A stretch of 64,000 nucleotides of DNA, from positions 30,005,769-30,069,768 of the forward strand of contig JAUJPP010000007.1 of the NCBI GenBank assembly GCA_030562195.1, written 5' to 3'. A program made the position numbers and the translations under genes. The notes below the pieces were generated by a model that was not told the DNA's origin, ran no database searches, and saw nothing but the letters and a program-made list of their open reading frames with translations. Of the stretch, positions 24,863 to 39,800 are shown piece after piece. The DNA is from Nipponacmea schrenckii (Eukaryota > Mollusca > Gastropoda > Lottiidae). The stretch's first letter is position 1. Every line of letters begins with the position of its first letter.

Positions 24863-27800
24863 GTAGGTCAACTTGATTCTTCTGATTCACTTTCCACTCT
24901 CGAAAAGCAAAAAGCAAAAAGCAATCTGGATTAATTTTCTCCACAGGATGAGCTACAGTCTCCCCATTTTCAGTGAAAAATTCCTTTCCATACACTTCAA
25001 AATTATATATTAATATTAATAAAATTTGAATAATGCTAAACTGATGGATTATTTTCGCTATTTAATGACAACTCCAGTTGACAGTGAAGAAAACGAGAAT
25101 TTTTTTAAAATAAACCCCCTAAACAGATTGTGCATATTTATAACTTCTTCAAACATGTCAAGAAGACTTAAATATCTACGATTATATTTTTTAAAACACA
25201 AAGGATTTTCATAAAATTAAAATTACAAGTGGAATCTTTTTTTCGACATATTCTATAAAAGCTTATGGTAAAATTCTTCCGTTCAGCCAATATTTTCTCA
25301 GTGAATAAGCAATAATAAAATATCAAAGATATGAAAATATAGATAGTTATGTATTGAGTCAATTTATAAATATCTTAATTAGAGTTAACTAATTACATTA
25401 TTAATTAGTCATGTGGTCTATTTTTAGATTTCAATTACGTCATATAGAAATTCTTCATTAATTGACGTTACATAGCATTAGTCTTTTCCCCCTTTAAGTG
25501 AATATTTTTATAAAATTTCATGGCTGTAAATTTCATTTATTAAAATGTTGTCTTTACTTGACGCTTTTTGAGTGATATATCCTAAAATAATACAATGGAA
25601 GCCATAAATAAAATATTTCCTCACCCAATTTCCTCTTTGGTTTGATGACATATTTGGTTTTGACGTTTATAGATATAGGTTATTTTTATATAAAATCACA
25701 TAAACTTTATATAAAAATGAAAATATTTTAATAAATAAACAACAATTTCTACAGAAATTACCAAAATAAAATTTATTTGATCACTTGAAATCTGAAAAAT
25801 ACTTTGAAGACATGTTGAATACTGAATTTAAAATATTAGAAAGCAAATAATGAGAAAAAACCAATACGATTTTTCTATAAGGGATACTCTTATTATAGTA
25901 TCGGCAAAATAGGAGGGCAGCGTAAATAATGCATCACGTTTTTTTTAAACAACAGATTAATTTCCCACCCCATATCATTTAAAAATGAACAAACTAGGAA
26001 TTTATTTGCATTAATTATGCTTTCTTCCGTCTTTCGTATCCAACACAGAGGCAGAACTGACAGAAACATTGAACGCCAAAATCCATTTTTCACAAAAATA
26101 AAAAAGTTACAGGAAAGGTTTCTGACCATAATTCTGTCAGAATTTATTTAATCGTCTGAAACCAGCTTGTTTTTGTCAAATTTCATGTTTCAAATCAGGA
26201 TGTGCGGATCAATTATACCCAAAACACCTTTCTAATTGTCATGTCAACTCGGCTACCCTGTCGAGGTGTGATATGATTAGAATAGAAGGGGTACATTACC
26301 CCTACTGGGTAATAATTAATAAAGATTAATTTCATTACGTAGATTATTCCATGACATCTACTTTGTGAGATATAACTGTTTTGTAAATATGGAATTGTAA
26401 ATTTCATATCGTAAATATAATATTGTAAATATAACAATGGAAAAATAGGTTTGGAAATATTTCATAATTAGACTATTGTAAATATGGCCTTGTATTCATA
26501 TCTTCAATACATTATTATTATATTGTAATTTCGTAATAGGATCTTGTAAATTTGGTATGAATATGAGATTTTGAATATAAATATTGCAACGGAAAATCAT
26601 AGGTTGTTTAATTATTAGGGAAAATGATTTTGAAAATAAAAATCGATTAATTCCACTGATATTTCAATGTCTTTATATTTCCTGCGCTTAAAAGTTTTTG
26701 ACCACAATTTTAAAAGTTAAAAAGAAGCGATAATTTAAAAAATATTGGTGGTCGCAAGCTTTGAACTGTCAATATAATGGATATAAAATATCGCTCAAAT
26801 ATATCCGTATTACCATAATTACAGTGAAAAATGATGAATGATAGAGCGGAAAACGAAGTTTAATCAAAGCCCAGATAGAGATCGATATACATCCTATTTA
26901 TAATCAATATAACACCTGTCATTACAGCACGTGCCGATCAATCAATTATTCAAATATGATATATCGGATATTCCTCAATATATGACGTCATCTTTGATCA
27001 TTCTAGTAATGTTGATCGTGTTGTCAATCTTCTGCCTTAGTTCAAAACATCTAAAAATTCTCTGATTTTTTCTTTCAAACAGATTCAAACACCCTGCTCT
27101 ACGATTGATGTCCACGAGAACAATAGATATAAATCCCGATTTTCAATAATAACAAAGAATCGATATGTCATGTTACCAATTTTATTTCATTCTCTATAAA
27201 AAATATTTAGGCTATATCAATGTTTTCTTTGAATAGTTCATCAATCGAAACTTAAGTTAACAATCGCCTGGCCAATTAGTCCGAGAGTGCAATTCAAAAG
27301 CTGATTTTATTATAAAAAATATAAAGCATTGTTCAATTCTAGTAAAAATAAAGGAAACACAAAACCAAGTCAATCTGAATCACATAATTTTCATTTGTAA
27401 AACATACTTATGAAATATGAAACCTACTTTATAATATAATGTTAGTTAAAATCATTTCAGTGTGTCGCTCTTTCGTAACGACCTAAGTTTTTTGTTAACT
27501 TGGAAATGTACACTATTTCATTGGTGAGGACACGTATAATTATTGTTTGCAATATCTAGAAGGGAGCGTTTAAGATCAAATACATGTACCAAAAAATTTG
27601 ATCATTAATGTAAATGGTATCTCTATTGGCTGCAAATTTAACGAAATACATTTATTCACATTTCTCAATGTAAACTAGATCATTTCGACAAAGATGTTTC
27701 AAATTGAAATATATATACGTTTAGCCTTAATTACAGGGTAACGTTTCAAAATTAGCTAGCAAAATAATTTATTAGATGCGTTAACATAACATAATATAAT

Positions 27801-30800
27801 GATAGTTTTCGACATAAATGTTAAGCAACTGCTGATTTTGTTCTCAAACATACTATGCTTTCTGCTCAGAAATATATTGCTAAAATCAATACCAAGTACA
27901 GTAGTCATGTACTTGGTACATTAGATATTGTCTGTGTTCAGATAGGCTGAAGCTAGAACTTTCCAACAAGGATAATATGATAACGGCATCCAATAACGGC
28001 CCACTGATATGCATGTCTGCAACTTGGTGCTCTGGAGGGGAACTTATCCTTTATCTTTTTTTAAACGAACATCTTAATTAAGAGACATAAATTGTAACAT
28101 TTATTACATAATATTGGGGTGTTTTGGACTAATTATTAATTATTTTGATTGATATATTAATTATGACGGAAATATTTTCCATATTTACCAGTAAATTCCT
28201 TTGATGTATATCATTGATACAGTGGGAGAGATCCATCATCTCAATCTACAGTCTTAATATGACAGTATAATTAGGAACATGCTCGCTTAATTATATTTCA
28301 AATAGCCGAAATTACCCAAATATTTAGCCCAATCACTGCAAATAGATGAATGATCACTGGATATCGGTTATCCATAACTCTAACATGATTTGTCATGGAA
28401 AAAGGCCAATAAAATTATGCAGAAAGGCCATAATTTATGATTGGTTATCAAGTTATAGTCACATCCCCTTTAAATCTGCAGATTTGCACTTAATGCTTCG
28501 AAGAGATTTCTTTTAACAATATTTCTCATCATTTGTGAATTAATTAGCAAAGAACTCTATTTTGTACGGATTTTGTGCTCGATTTGAAAAAGGAAATTCT
28601 TGACAAATTTTCTCATCAAGATCATTTTGAGGTAACCTTATTTAAATGCCCTAAATTCCTTCACTCATATCGCACCGAATCTTAATAAAATGGTCAATAT
28701 ATAGTCTTAGATTGTGGTCAAAGGAGTATTTTAAAGTTCAATTCCTTCATGGAGAAATAGAAGAAATTCCAGATTTCAAGGTATCAAAGGAAAGGAGAAT
28801 GTTCACAGCCCTTTAGTTAGACAATAAAATAATTAAGTAATTTAACGCCAATTTAAGATGGTAGAAAATCTAAAATCAAGATCACCATCACCCATCAATC
28901 AACGAACTTGCCAAATTTTAATTAACAAATTAACACTAAATACCTCTATGACAGTCGTTACGTCACTTCCGATTTGGCATTTTCTTCATGATTGCTGAAT
29001 GATTTGGTGATCATTAGACAAATATTACGGGATTTGATATTGAGCCGAAACAATTGCAGGAATTAACTATAATGTTTTCAAAATATTGTGTCAAACGAAA
29101 CAATTGTGTATTATTCCCAAAATGATATCATGTGAATTTGGTATTAAGAACGTTGTATCACAACGGAAATATCTTCCGTTATCTCACGATTTCTTAGTGT
29201 TATTGGGCATTATGTTTTTATTAAATTTAAACTATATTATAGATCTACTGGGCAAGGTCACCTAGTATCAATCAAAGACTGCCTTTGGGGTAGTAACGAT
29301 AACAATATTCTTCTAAAATATTAGAAGTAAAACACATATAGACTTTGTCAAAATAGCGTGCATCTGATGTGCTTTTAGCCGAGATAAATAATAGTGTATT
29401 TTGTATAAAAAAAATGCATTGTGGTGTTTTCTCTCCTGTGAGCCATAACTAATCTATTTGCACTGATGAAAACTCATTTTGGAACACAACTAACATACAG
29501 AAATTCTATTATTGAAATAATTTACGACGTCGTTCGTTTAGAATTGAAACAGTCAGTTAAAACATTAGATAATATTTAACGACTTTTCAATATAGAAAGT
29601 AAAGAGATTGGAGAGAGAGGAAAATTGGGTTTGTACTGAGTGACAATGAGCTATGTATCAAAAATCCAGCTGTAGAAATACTGTTATGGAATATTAATTT
29701 TCTCAAATCGTTAAGAATTTGTTATTCTATCAAGTCTAATGACTATCTGCTTTGTGAACGTTCTTTGATACTACATGATTAAGTTACAAAGCTATTTTTC
29801 AAGTTACAAACGAAACATAACGAGCTTGTTCAATTGCTTATACACTTTATTGTTGAAAGGTTGCGTAAAAATCCCCTGAATTCATTTGGAAAATACATCA
29901 TCGCTTCAAATATTACCCATTCTCGTAAATTTTCTCCTATAGTTAATCGACAACAAGGCAGAAAAAGTGATGATATATTACCGCCTTTTTTTTCTCAAAG
30001 ACTCTTTTATAATGGAGGTAAAGTTGTAATGGATTCATCTGTTATAAATTAAGACTTGATGTGTTTTCCTTCCACTAGAGAGCTCCCTCAGACCAAAATA
30101 CCCTTCAATGTAATCACAGTGAAAACTATTACATCACATTAGCTTTATGTAGCAAGTTTCTAATTTATGGGAATATGTTAATTGTAAAAACATATGTTGA
30201 GCTTTTTTGAAACTGTGAAACTATGTAGATATGACGGTAATATTTTGTGTGAAGTTAAGAAATAAATAATAATATTATATAAATACAATCTGTACAAACA
30301 TCTATATTGACAAGGGTTTATCATCAGTTTATCACTTATTTCAAAATAAAGTCGTTATTTACTTCATCTTTCTTCTATTAAAATTGTTTTCAACGTGAAA
30401 TACACAACAATTTCAATTAAAATGCTATTTTCAGTTCATATATTCAAATAAAATTGTATTTTATAAATTTAAAAAAGTGAAGCAAAATAAACACTTTTGT
30501 TGTAGTGTCAACATTGTTCTGTTCCTTGTCTCGATTCAAAGAAAGAGTCAAATATGTATCATGCATGGAATGTCTGTTGAATATGTGAAGATTTTTTAGT
30601 CTGTGGCATGATTACCACATGACCAAGTTCTTTAAACTTGCAATCTACTCGTATTTGCTGAATCAAATATTGCTGTAATTGTTGGATCTGGATATGACAA
30701 TGTCTTCTGAACATCTGTACTCTGAAATATTCAAATTATTTTCAAAACTTTGAGAGTATTTCCAATCTAATGGTCATTTTAACGTAAAAAATCAAACGTG

Positions 30801-33800
30801 TGGTCAAAACTTGCTGTTGGTGGTCACTGAGTCCAGGGATTCATGGCTATATAATTAGTCCAAGAGTAACCATACAGTGTAATGGGGTAATTAGGATTAC
30901 CTGGTACCGTAAGAGAATACTTCCTGGCATATTCCTGGCACATGTTCTTAAAGAGTTTGTACTAAATGACGGGGATATTGTCATACCATACTGTCATATT
31001 CTATCATAATAACGTACTCTCATTCTAACAACATCTTTCATATTTCACATTTTCACCTTTAAAATCTTCATTTTTAATCTAGATACAAGTCAAAGATACT
31101 TTCAACAAATATCATTTCTGTTCATGTCTTGTTCATATATTGTTAGATAGAATCAAAGAATTTTAATTTTATATTTAGCGTTGATGGTAATCCAGATTAT
31201 GAGTTCACGCGGAATTATATTTTAAAATATAAAAAAAAATCAATTAATAAATACAGTCAAATAATAATTAAAACGTTAAGAACGAGAAAACTGTTCCTTC
31301 AGTCTATTAAGTATACTTAAATGAGTATAATTAATTGCATATCGAAATCTACACCGAGTTGCTAAATTCAGTTTCTGATGGATCATAAGCACCTGTATAT
31401 GAAGTCATCATAAATAGATGATTTATAGTTTAATTAATGTTTCAATCATAAATCGTGAATAATAAGTTTAGAAACACTTAAAATTTTCAGTATTAACTTC
31501 CAACGGTTCAATTTCTTTAACATCAGTTCAAGCAGTTCTTTTCGTTTAACATTTATTGGTAAGTACATGTATAATGTTCAAAAACTCAACAGACACGAGA
31601 TATTTTCTGAGGTAAAATGATCTATTTTAGTAAGAATAAAAAATATGACATATAAACATCAAGACTAATTAAAAGAAATCTCCATTTAGAAATATTTTGA
31701 ATATACTATTTCTACCTCACAGGAGGAGAGTTAGGGGTCACCGAGGTCGCCATTAAACAGCATCCTTGCAACATCTGAAATTTTGAGTGCTTCATTCAAA
31801 CACGGTCTCTATGGCGTAATTCAACTTCTGAGATTTGAAACATATGTTAAATCGAACGCCTCTAAAAATTTGTTTCTATCAATACACTGTCTATTTACAT
31901 AATATTTTGAAACAGGTCTGTGTTCGATGCTGTAACTTTTAAATCAACCATTCTGCAATTGTTGATTCAATAAATGAAGCTTGAGTTTGTTTAAGGCGAG
32001 AAATTTGATAAGTGTTCCAGGATTGTTAAGCAGTCAGGAACTGGAATGCACTCGAGATTCACATTGTATGCTAGATCTCAACCCGAACGAACCAAGCTAT
32101 CTTAAACACATCTCCTTCTAAAGTTACCTTAATTATTCTCTATCGTTATTCGTTTGACACGCTGATCATGTTATGTCTAAATATAATGACAGTTTGACAA
32201 TTTCAATTAGACAAGTCAAGTATCAGTAGATCACTAATCAGTCTATCGTCCTGACAAGCTTGTGTTCCTTTAAAAAACCTACTGAAGTAGAAAATGGTTT
32301 TATCGACGCATTCCTTCTTCAGTCTAGGTTATATGTCAGATCGTCATGTACAATCGCGATTAGTTATTGATTTCTGAATCCCTCCAATAGCAAAACCTAT
32401 ACAATTTCTTTTTGGAAATGCTAATATTTGTAAAGTTTACAGTCATCAAAAAGTTGATATGTGGATAAAATAAAGACAAACCATGCCTCTTATAGGAATT
32501 AAGCATCCAGATTTGTCTATGGTTTTCTCGTTTTATTTAAATATATTATATAATAATAATAATAATTTTATTGCAAAATGTTACACCACAGGTGGTCAAA
32601 GCAATACAAGAAAATAAAACAAAATAGTAGACACAATGATGTGAATAAATACAAAAGTTACAAATACAAGTAGGCTACAATACATAAAATTAATACAATT
32701 GAACATTTATAAAAAATAAAAATCCAAGTTACTACTTTAGTACATATTTTAATAGTGATAACATAGTCTGTGTGATCAATCATTGAAAGCATGAAATATG
32801 AATTTGCTTAGAATGATTTAAATTTCAAAATACTGTAGGCTATAATTCATACAATATAATATAATTGAACGTATACAAAAAGTACAAAATAAAAATCTAT
32901 ATATATATGTTTTCAATCTTCTTCGCCTTGTCGGGTGTTTGCGCATACCTTGCTGACTTGATTTGTTAAAAAATAACATTAGTTATAGGTAGCCAAAGAC
33001 GGTGCTAGTAATTCAAAGACATGCCAAACTATTGTACAAGATACGCTTTGATCTATTTTTACAAATGCAAAAATTTGGGATAAACGTAATTAACAATTAT
33101 TGCTGCAATAACAAGTTTATGAAAGAAGTAGTTTTGAAATTTCTTCAGACAAATAGCTCAGTCTGAAGCTAACTAGTATATAAGTACCACTAATTGAATA
33201 GTATATTTAGTTCAAGTACTCTACTCGTACGGTAAAAACATCATCAGTGTACCGGAAAATTACAAACTGACTTCAACTTTTGATGTGGAATACGACGAAA
33301 GGGGGTTAAATGCCGACCTAGTAGCGATACACTGTAAGTCTTGTCTGTAAATCAAAGCCACCTTTTTCTTGTTAATGCATGGAAACATTCGTCGTTTTTT
33401 TTTTACAATTAAAGAGTGCTGATGAAGAATGTTCCCAACCCTGTGTTACTTGACCACTTGGATAAGATATTTCAATGATGTACCTCTTGTGAGGGAGGGA
33501 AAGGAATAGGGTGTAATCCAAACCAAACTTTGGTTAGATTGGAAATTAATTTTTGTTTGCATAACAAAATATCATTTTTTGTCATTGTAAAAGCAGCTAC
33601 TGTACATAAAAATCAAAATAAAAGGAAATGAAATGAATGTAGTTTTACGTCCTACTCTTCTGCACCTCAAAAACAAGGAAATGAAACTAGTTTTATTATA
33701 GATTTACATTACAGTGTAGTCTACAACTCATGTTAGTCTGAAATGACGCCTGAAAAGTAGTAAAATATCAAACATCGCCTTATATTTCCAATGTTTTGAT

Positions 33801-36800
33801 TGATCTATCATGAAGGTACTTGAAACACTTGTCTAATTATAAAACTGATATGTAAACATTTGACTATCGTCTAGCAGTACTACATAGTACTTTTTTCTCA
33901 GACATAGATATCCAGAATATAATTGGGGTTAGTATACCTAAACATAACGGAATCTGATCTCCAGCAATGCTTTGAAAATACAAACATCACCTAATATAAT
34001 CCGATATAAATTTGATATTAAATTCTTTTTTAGAATAATTTTATAAATTGGAACACACATTTTGTTTTTAGAAGCTTTAACAATTTTAACAGAATCAACA
34101 AATTTTTAGCCAATATTGCTTACGACAGTGAAAATGAAAGGGTTCAAAAGTATGAGATATCGAAATAACACTCGCAATAATTAGAAGACCTTTTATAAAT
34201 TTTGCTCTTTTAACCAGAAAACAGTTTATTATTCGAGAAACCGAGACACATTGGTAAGTTTCATACGAAATAAAGTATAGTTGGTATTCGTTCATCGTAT
34301 CTAAACCACTGCAAGTTCATCATTCTACCCCAAGGCCGTGGTATTAGTGACGAAAATTACGTGTCTATAGCTAAATGTTGTCCACTCGAAACTGGTCCTG
34401 GAATATGTGTAGGAAATCTCCGCCAACTGTTAGTACTGTGATTAGTTAAATACGGGTTAATGAGAGAGTTTTGTCAAAACCCGTATTCGGTATACGATGT
34501 TAATGAGACTTACCAAAACCAGTATCCCGGGTACGATGGCATTTTATGCAAGATTTAATGTTTAATACTTCTAAACCAGAATAGAAAATGTCAGGATTTT
34601 TATTGCTAATGAGTTTTTAAATCTTAAATTAACGCCTTCTTTTAACATAGTCTACTTTCATTTTAGAATTTTTCTTATTTTTATCTAAATATTGTTGACG
34701 ACATGAATTATGAGCCATAATTATTATGAATAAATTAGTATTAAACATGATAATAAGAGTTTTAAGATCATCGCAAAACATGTTTCGAAGGACGTAAATT
34801 TTCTATGATTTGTCAAATTGAAATATTATTGTCTAAAATTATTTCGTGTATTATGTAGAATTTGCTAAATTTAAAAATATAAATGTATTCATTGTCAGAA
34901 ACGGGGACGTTTTAACTGATTTAAAGTTGACACCTCTCAAAATATTTAAAATAACAACTCCCCTGTTTCATAATTTTACTGTCGTTGTTTTTTGAAGGTT
35001 TCTTACCCTTTGATTATTTTTAAGTTGTTGAAATTTTCATAAAAATTAAAGTTAAACTTGGTTATGAACCTCTTTGTAACATCCCTCTTTGTCCTTGTCA
35101 ATGTTTGATAAATTGTAGAAAGTTAGTAAGTACCAAATCGACCTCTATCGTTTAAAATCTATTAATTATTTCAATGCAGATAGCTATTTTTTCGTACTAA
35201 ATACGTTTGATTGACATTAAACTAAATTTCAATCCTGAAGTAGATTAAAAAAAATCATCGTTGACATGAAACGGAACGACATATTAAATCGTTTAATGAT
35301 ATTTAATACAGTACACAATGCACTGAACGATTACTATCGTCTCAGTCGTCAGAAAAAAGGGCGGTAACTGCTTCTATTTTACCTGATAGTATCCAACAAC
35401 TGTCAAAATTAATTAGGGAGATAATTTCTGTAATTAGAACTCTTTTAAAGTGAAGGTAAATTACAAGATCTTCTTGTCTGTTGGCCATATTGAAAATTCA
35501 TCAGACGTCAAATAAGCGGAAATGAATGAATGGTGTGTGATTTCGTTCCGTTTGTGTGCTTGTGGAAAGAAAACATGGTTAAAGGTTGAGAATGTTTGAT
35601 AAATGAACTTTGATAACCAATCAACTATGACAAATTAACGACAAACCAATTAATTCTTTTCTTTAATCTACGGGAGTAAAGGTGAGGCTTGAAATGAGCA
35701 AACATTTGGCGATGAAAGATTTGATCAACTGGTGTTTATTGGTCGCGGTATTTCATAGACTTGCATGTCAGAGCCAATACCTTGGGAGGCTACGATTCTT
35801 TCTTGTTGTTCAATAAAAATAACTAATAGAGGTAAACCACTAAGTTGCTTTGAACAATTCGATTGTAACATTCATTTCCTCATGTAATTATCCCCCAAAA
35901 TGGCCCCAAAATACTATTTGAACACCTTAAAAAATCAAATGAAGCACTGAAGCAGTAGCCTACATCATACATGTATGTCGTTTTCAAATCTGTGACAAGA
36001 TTGTTCGGGAACATGTACGATTACAGTTGCAGTCGCCAGAACAATCTTATGTTGCTGATCCCCTCACCTTTCGTTTTCGAACTATCAGCGATTCGTAACG
36101 TGTGTAAGCACACCTTATTCAAATAGATCAGAGAGTGTAAAAACATGGTGAGTGACCACACTGAGACAAGTAATTGACAAGATATACTAATTTATTCTTC
36201 TAAAATACCTTGTCTCATCACCACGTTGACTTGACTGTCATAATAACAAGACAATACATCTTCCACTTGATAACCTACAAACACGTACATTTAACCCGTA
36301 AAGGTGTAAAACCCCTTTGATCTTTAATAAACACCATTATATGTACATCATATATAATAATATTTCATTTCAACAAGCCTAACTGTCTTGCGTTTCGGGT
36401 CTTTTTATCAGGATATGCCAATCACTGCTTTGTACGCAGCTTTAGAGGATTAACATGTTGTACCCAATTGTACCATTTCAGCGTTTCTTTTGTTTTATGA
36501 GATAGTTGTACATGAAAAGAATTTATAAGTATGATAATGTATAATTAGTGAATTAAATTTGTGTATTGACGTAAGATTACGAGCTTCGGAATTCCGTTTC
36601 CAATAAAGCTCAATTTGATATGTGAACAGGTCAACGTGGATGTATTTCTCGATCTTGATTATAGGTACATTAAACTATTTTAATAAAATGTAAAGAAACA
36701 CGAACCGCAATATCATTCAGAAAATAAAGAAATCCTAAAGAATGTATTATTTCTAAAAAGATGAATATATTAAGTTGTAGCTGACAAAATTGACAATGAT

Positions 36801-39800
36801 TTAAATCTGGTGAAAAATGAAATCGTCTGCTGATAATATGAAAAGTATTTAAACGCCAAAGTATTTAAAGGCAAACTGACAGGTTAGCAGACATTAAAGA
36901 GATGGCGAACCCGATAACATAACATACATCTTACATAATCTCATACAATCTCGTCATTTCTCGTATTATAACATCTTTGTTTAGATGTAGATGTGGTAGA
37001 AGACAAGAGCCTTTCTGTCAAAACATGTGTACTGACAGTAAACATTCTTCTATTTAATTTTCTACAGCAATCATTCTCTTGCTGTACTCAGAACCAAAGT
37101 AATCCAAACAGATGTTTCGTATTGGAATATTTTGAACGTTCCGTATTTTTAAGAAATCGCGTGTTCTGTTCATACATGTATTATTATGTCCTTGATAACT
37201 TCACAGAGATAAAATTGCTAGATTGAAACGGATATTTTTAACCTCCAGACGATGACAAATGGCAAATGACAACTTTGATTTGGTTCAATAAAAATACGGA
37301 TTCCTAAACGAAACGTCAGGTATATGAAAATTGTCGCCTACTTTACCAAACTAAATAAATAACAGATTGATGGAAATCAGTCAAGTCTGAAATGACTTTA
37401 TCAAACCTTGCACCCAACTGAGAACTAAATATTGTGACTTCGATTGATAAAATATCAAACTAAAGTGGAAGAGAAATTTTGAAATACAAATTGACATACG
37501 AAGGCTGGCATTTTAGATATTTCCTACTTAATTTTTATTTTGGAATTTTATATTTAGGTTAGACTTTATGAAAGCACTGATAAGTTTCAGTGAAATCAGC
37601 AATAAGCGATTTGATTACTTCAGGAAGGGCTAAACTTTAATTAGTCAAATATCAGGAACATTTCTTTAGAATAATATTATGTATGAACAATCTTGCGATA
37701 AGTTTACGACGGATAGGTATAAACAAAATTGTAACAAAACTCATGGTACGCGTGTTTTGAACATCTAATCCATCATTTAGACAGTGGTATGGAAATAAGG
37801 ATGAACTCTCCAAATCAGGACTTTGGGGTTACTGAGCAAACAATATCTTACAGAGAAGATTTGCGAAGAAAACTATAAATGAAATACACGTTCGTGCTAT
37901 AATTAGTAGTCTGTACATACGAAACAATATATTACTTAAATTGTCTTGAAACTCTTTGATGTCACCGCTATATGTCAGTTTATGGTTAAATGTATGACAA
38001 ATGTAATAGAATATAAAGGGCGATAAGCGAGTGTATGTCATATTAACTATGATAAATAGAAATATATAAAATCTTGCATAAATTACATAAATAATTTATT
38101 ATCAACTTTTGTTTTATTGTCTATTGTTCAAGGAGTGTTAGACTTTCTTAAACCTAGATTATTAGCTGTTAGCAGCTTCAGCTCTCCAATATTGAGGCGA
38201 AATTGAATTAGACTACGTCACTGTTTTCAATAAGATAAAGCAAAAAGCAAACATTTTTTATTACATTGAGCATAATGATTATTCAAATCTTTTGTAAGAA
38301 AATAATTTTTTTTTCGAAAAAATGAAATTAATATAATGCACAGCATTGCTATTAGACCGGATCAATTTGAGGTTGCACACGATAGAGAGAATTTAAACAA
38401 GAATTGACAATACACAAATGTTAAAGTTTAACAGATATTACTTATTTAGAATAACATTATTTTTGAAGACTGTTATAAAAATATTACAAAAGTGATAACA
38501 GAAGTGATTTATTTATAACAAAAGAAATTTATTGATAACAAAGGTAATATTATGCATATGCTTTCAAAGTAATAATATTTATAACAAAAATACATGTATA
38601 TAAAATCATATAATCATGTCAAAAAAGTATTATATTCGTTACAATTCCTTTTAAATAACAAAAGTGATTATATTCATAACAAATGGTATTTACTTCAAAG
38701 GGGCTAATTCATTCACAACAAAAGTTAATTTCATAAGGAAAGTAAGTTTCATTTAAAAGACTGAAGTGATAGAAAACGTATGCTGATTATGCTGCATGGT
38801 TACAAACAGATTTGCAGTTTCATTGTAGAATTCTGTTTACACAAATTTGGTAATTGATACGACAGAAGAAAACAATATCTAAACTTTCAGTACAATTCAG
38901 ATGGCCAATTGTTATTTATATTAGAAAAAAGAAAATAAAAAGGGGTGTAGGGTTGTTGATGGTATCTGTCAGTAACCAGATCACTACATTTCACATGTTT
39001 TATAGTGCACTAACCATCTCTTATCATCCACCATTTCACGCTTTTCTACTTGCCCACACTAATATTAGTTTTATTACCTGCGAACATAGGGCCTATAACT
39101 TTAACATCAAACACAAGTTGAGATTGGTAACAAGTTTACCAGCTGTGAACGCACTAGATCAGTTTTCTTCCTTGATTTATCAAATAAAAACAGTAATAGA
39201 CATACATTCTAATGACTGACAGGGGATCTTTTAATGATATTCTCGATTGTTTACTCTACTTCCAAGTTTGATTGATTTAAAGTATTCGTCAAACTTTTGA
39301 AATTTATGCAAGGTAACTTCAGCCTTTATATATCACACTGGCCTCGGTTTTTTATGGTCTCTACCTAGAACAGCACATAGAGATAACAGAATGACCATAA
39401 TGTTACGTCAAAATTCGTTCCTTTCTATGACTATAATTGTTCATAATAAAGAATTTATGGTCTTTTGATGAAGAAAGACCAAAAGCAACTACAGATTCAC
39501 TTACTAGCTGTCTGGACATGGCATTGTGTCATTTGTTGGTGTAAAGGCAAAATTCTCAAATATCTGTATTTACTACATACTATTCCCTTCAACAAATACT
39601 TATTTGTGAGTTTTTGTCCTTGGTTTTAACTTGATAACAACTTGACAACAAAAACACAAATATCATAATGTTAATCCTTTGAAATTGTTTATACGATGTG
39701 GGTAATCCAATAGTTTATGACGATTTCTTACTATTCATGTAGGGGCATAAAATCCCCATTGTCGAAACATTCTTCAAATACCAAAGACCGTTTTAAGACT

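Noticed and set aside
38854..39219. 121-codon plus-strand frame in the Lbx intron
   Set aside because: No recognisable domain and AT-rich composition like its surroundings; probably chance, though transcript data could change this.
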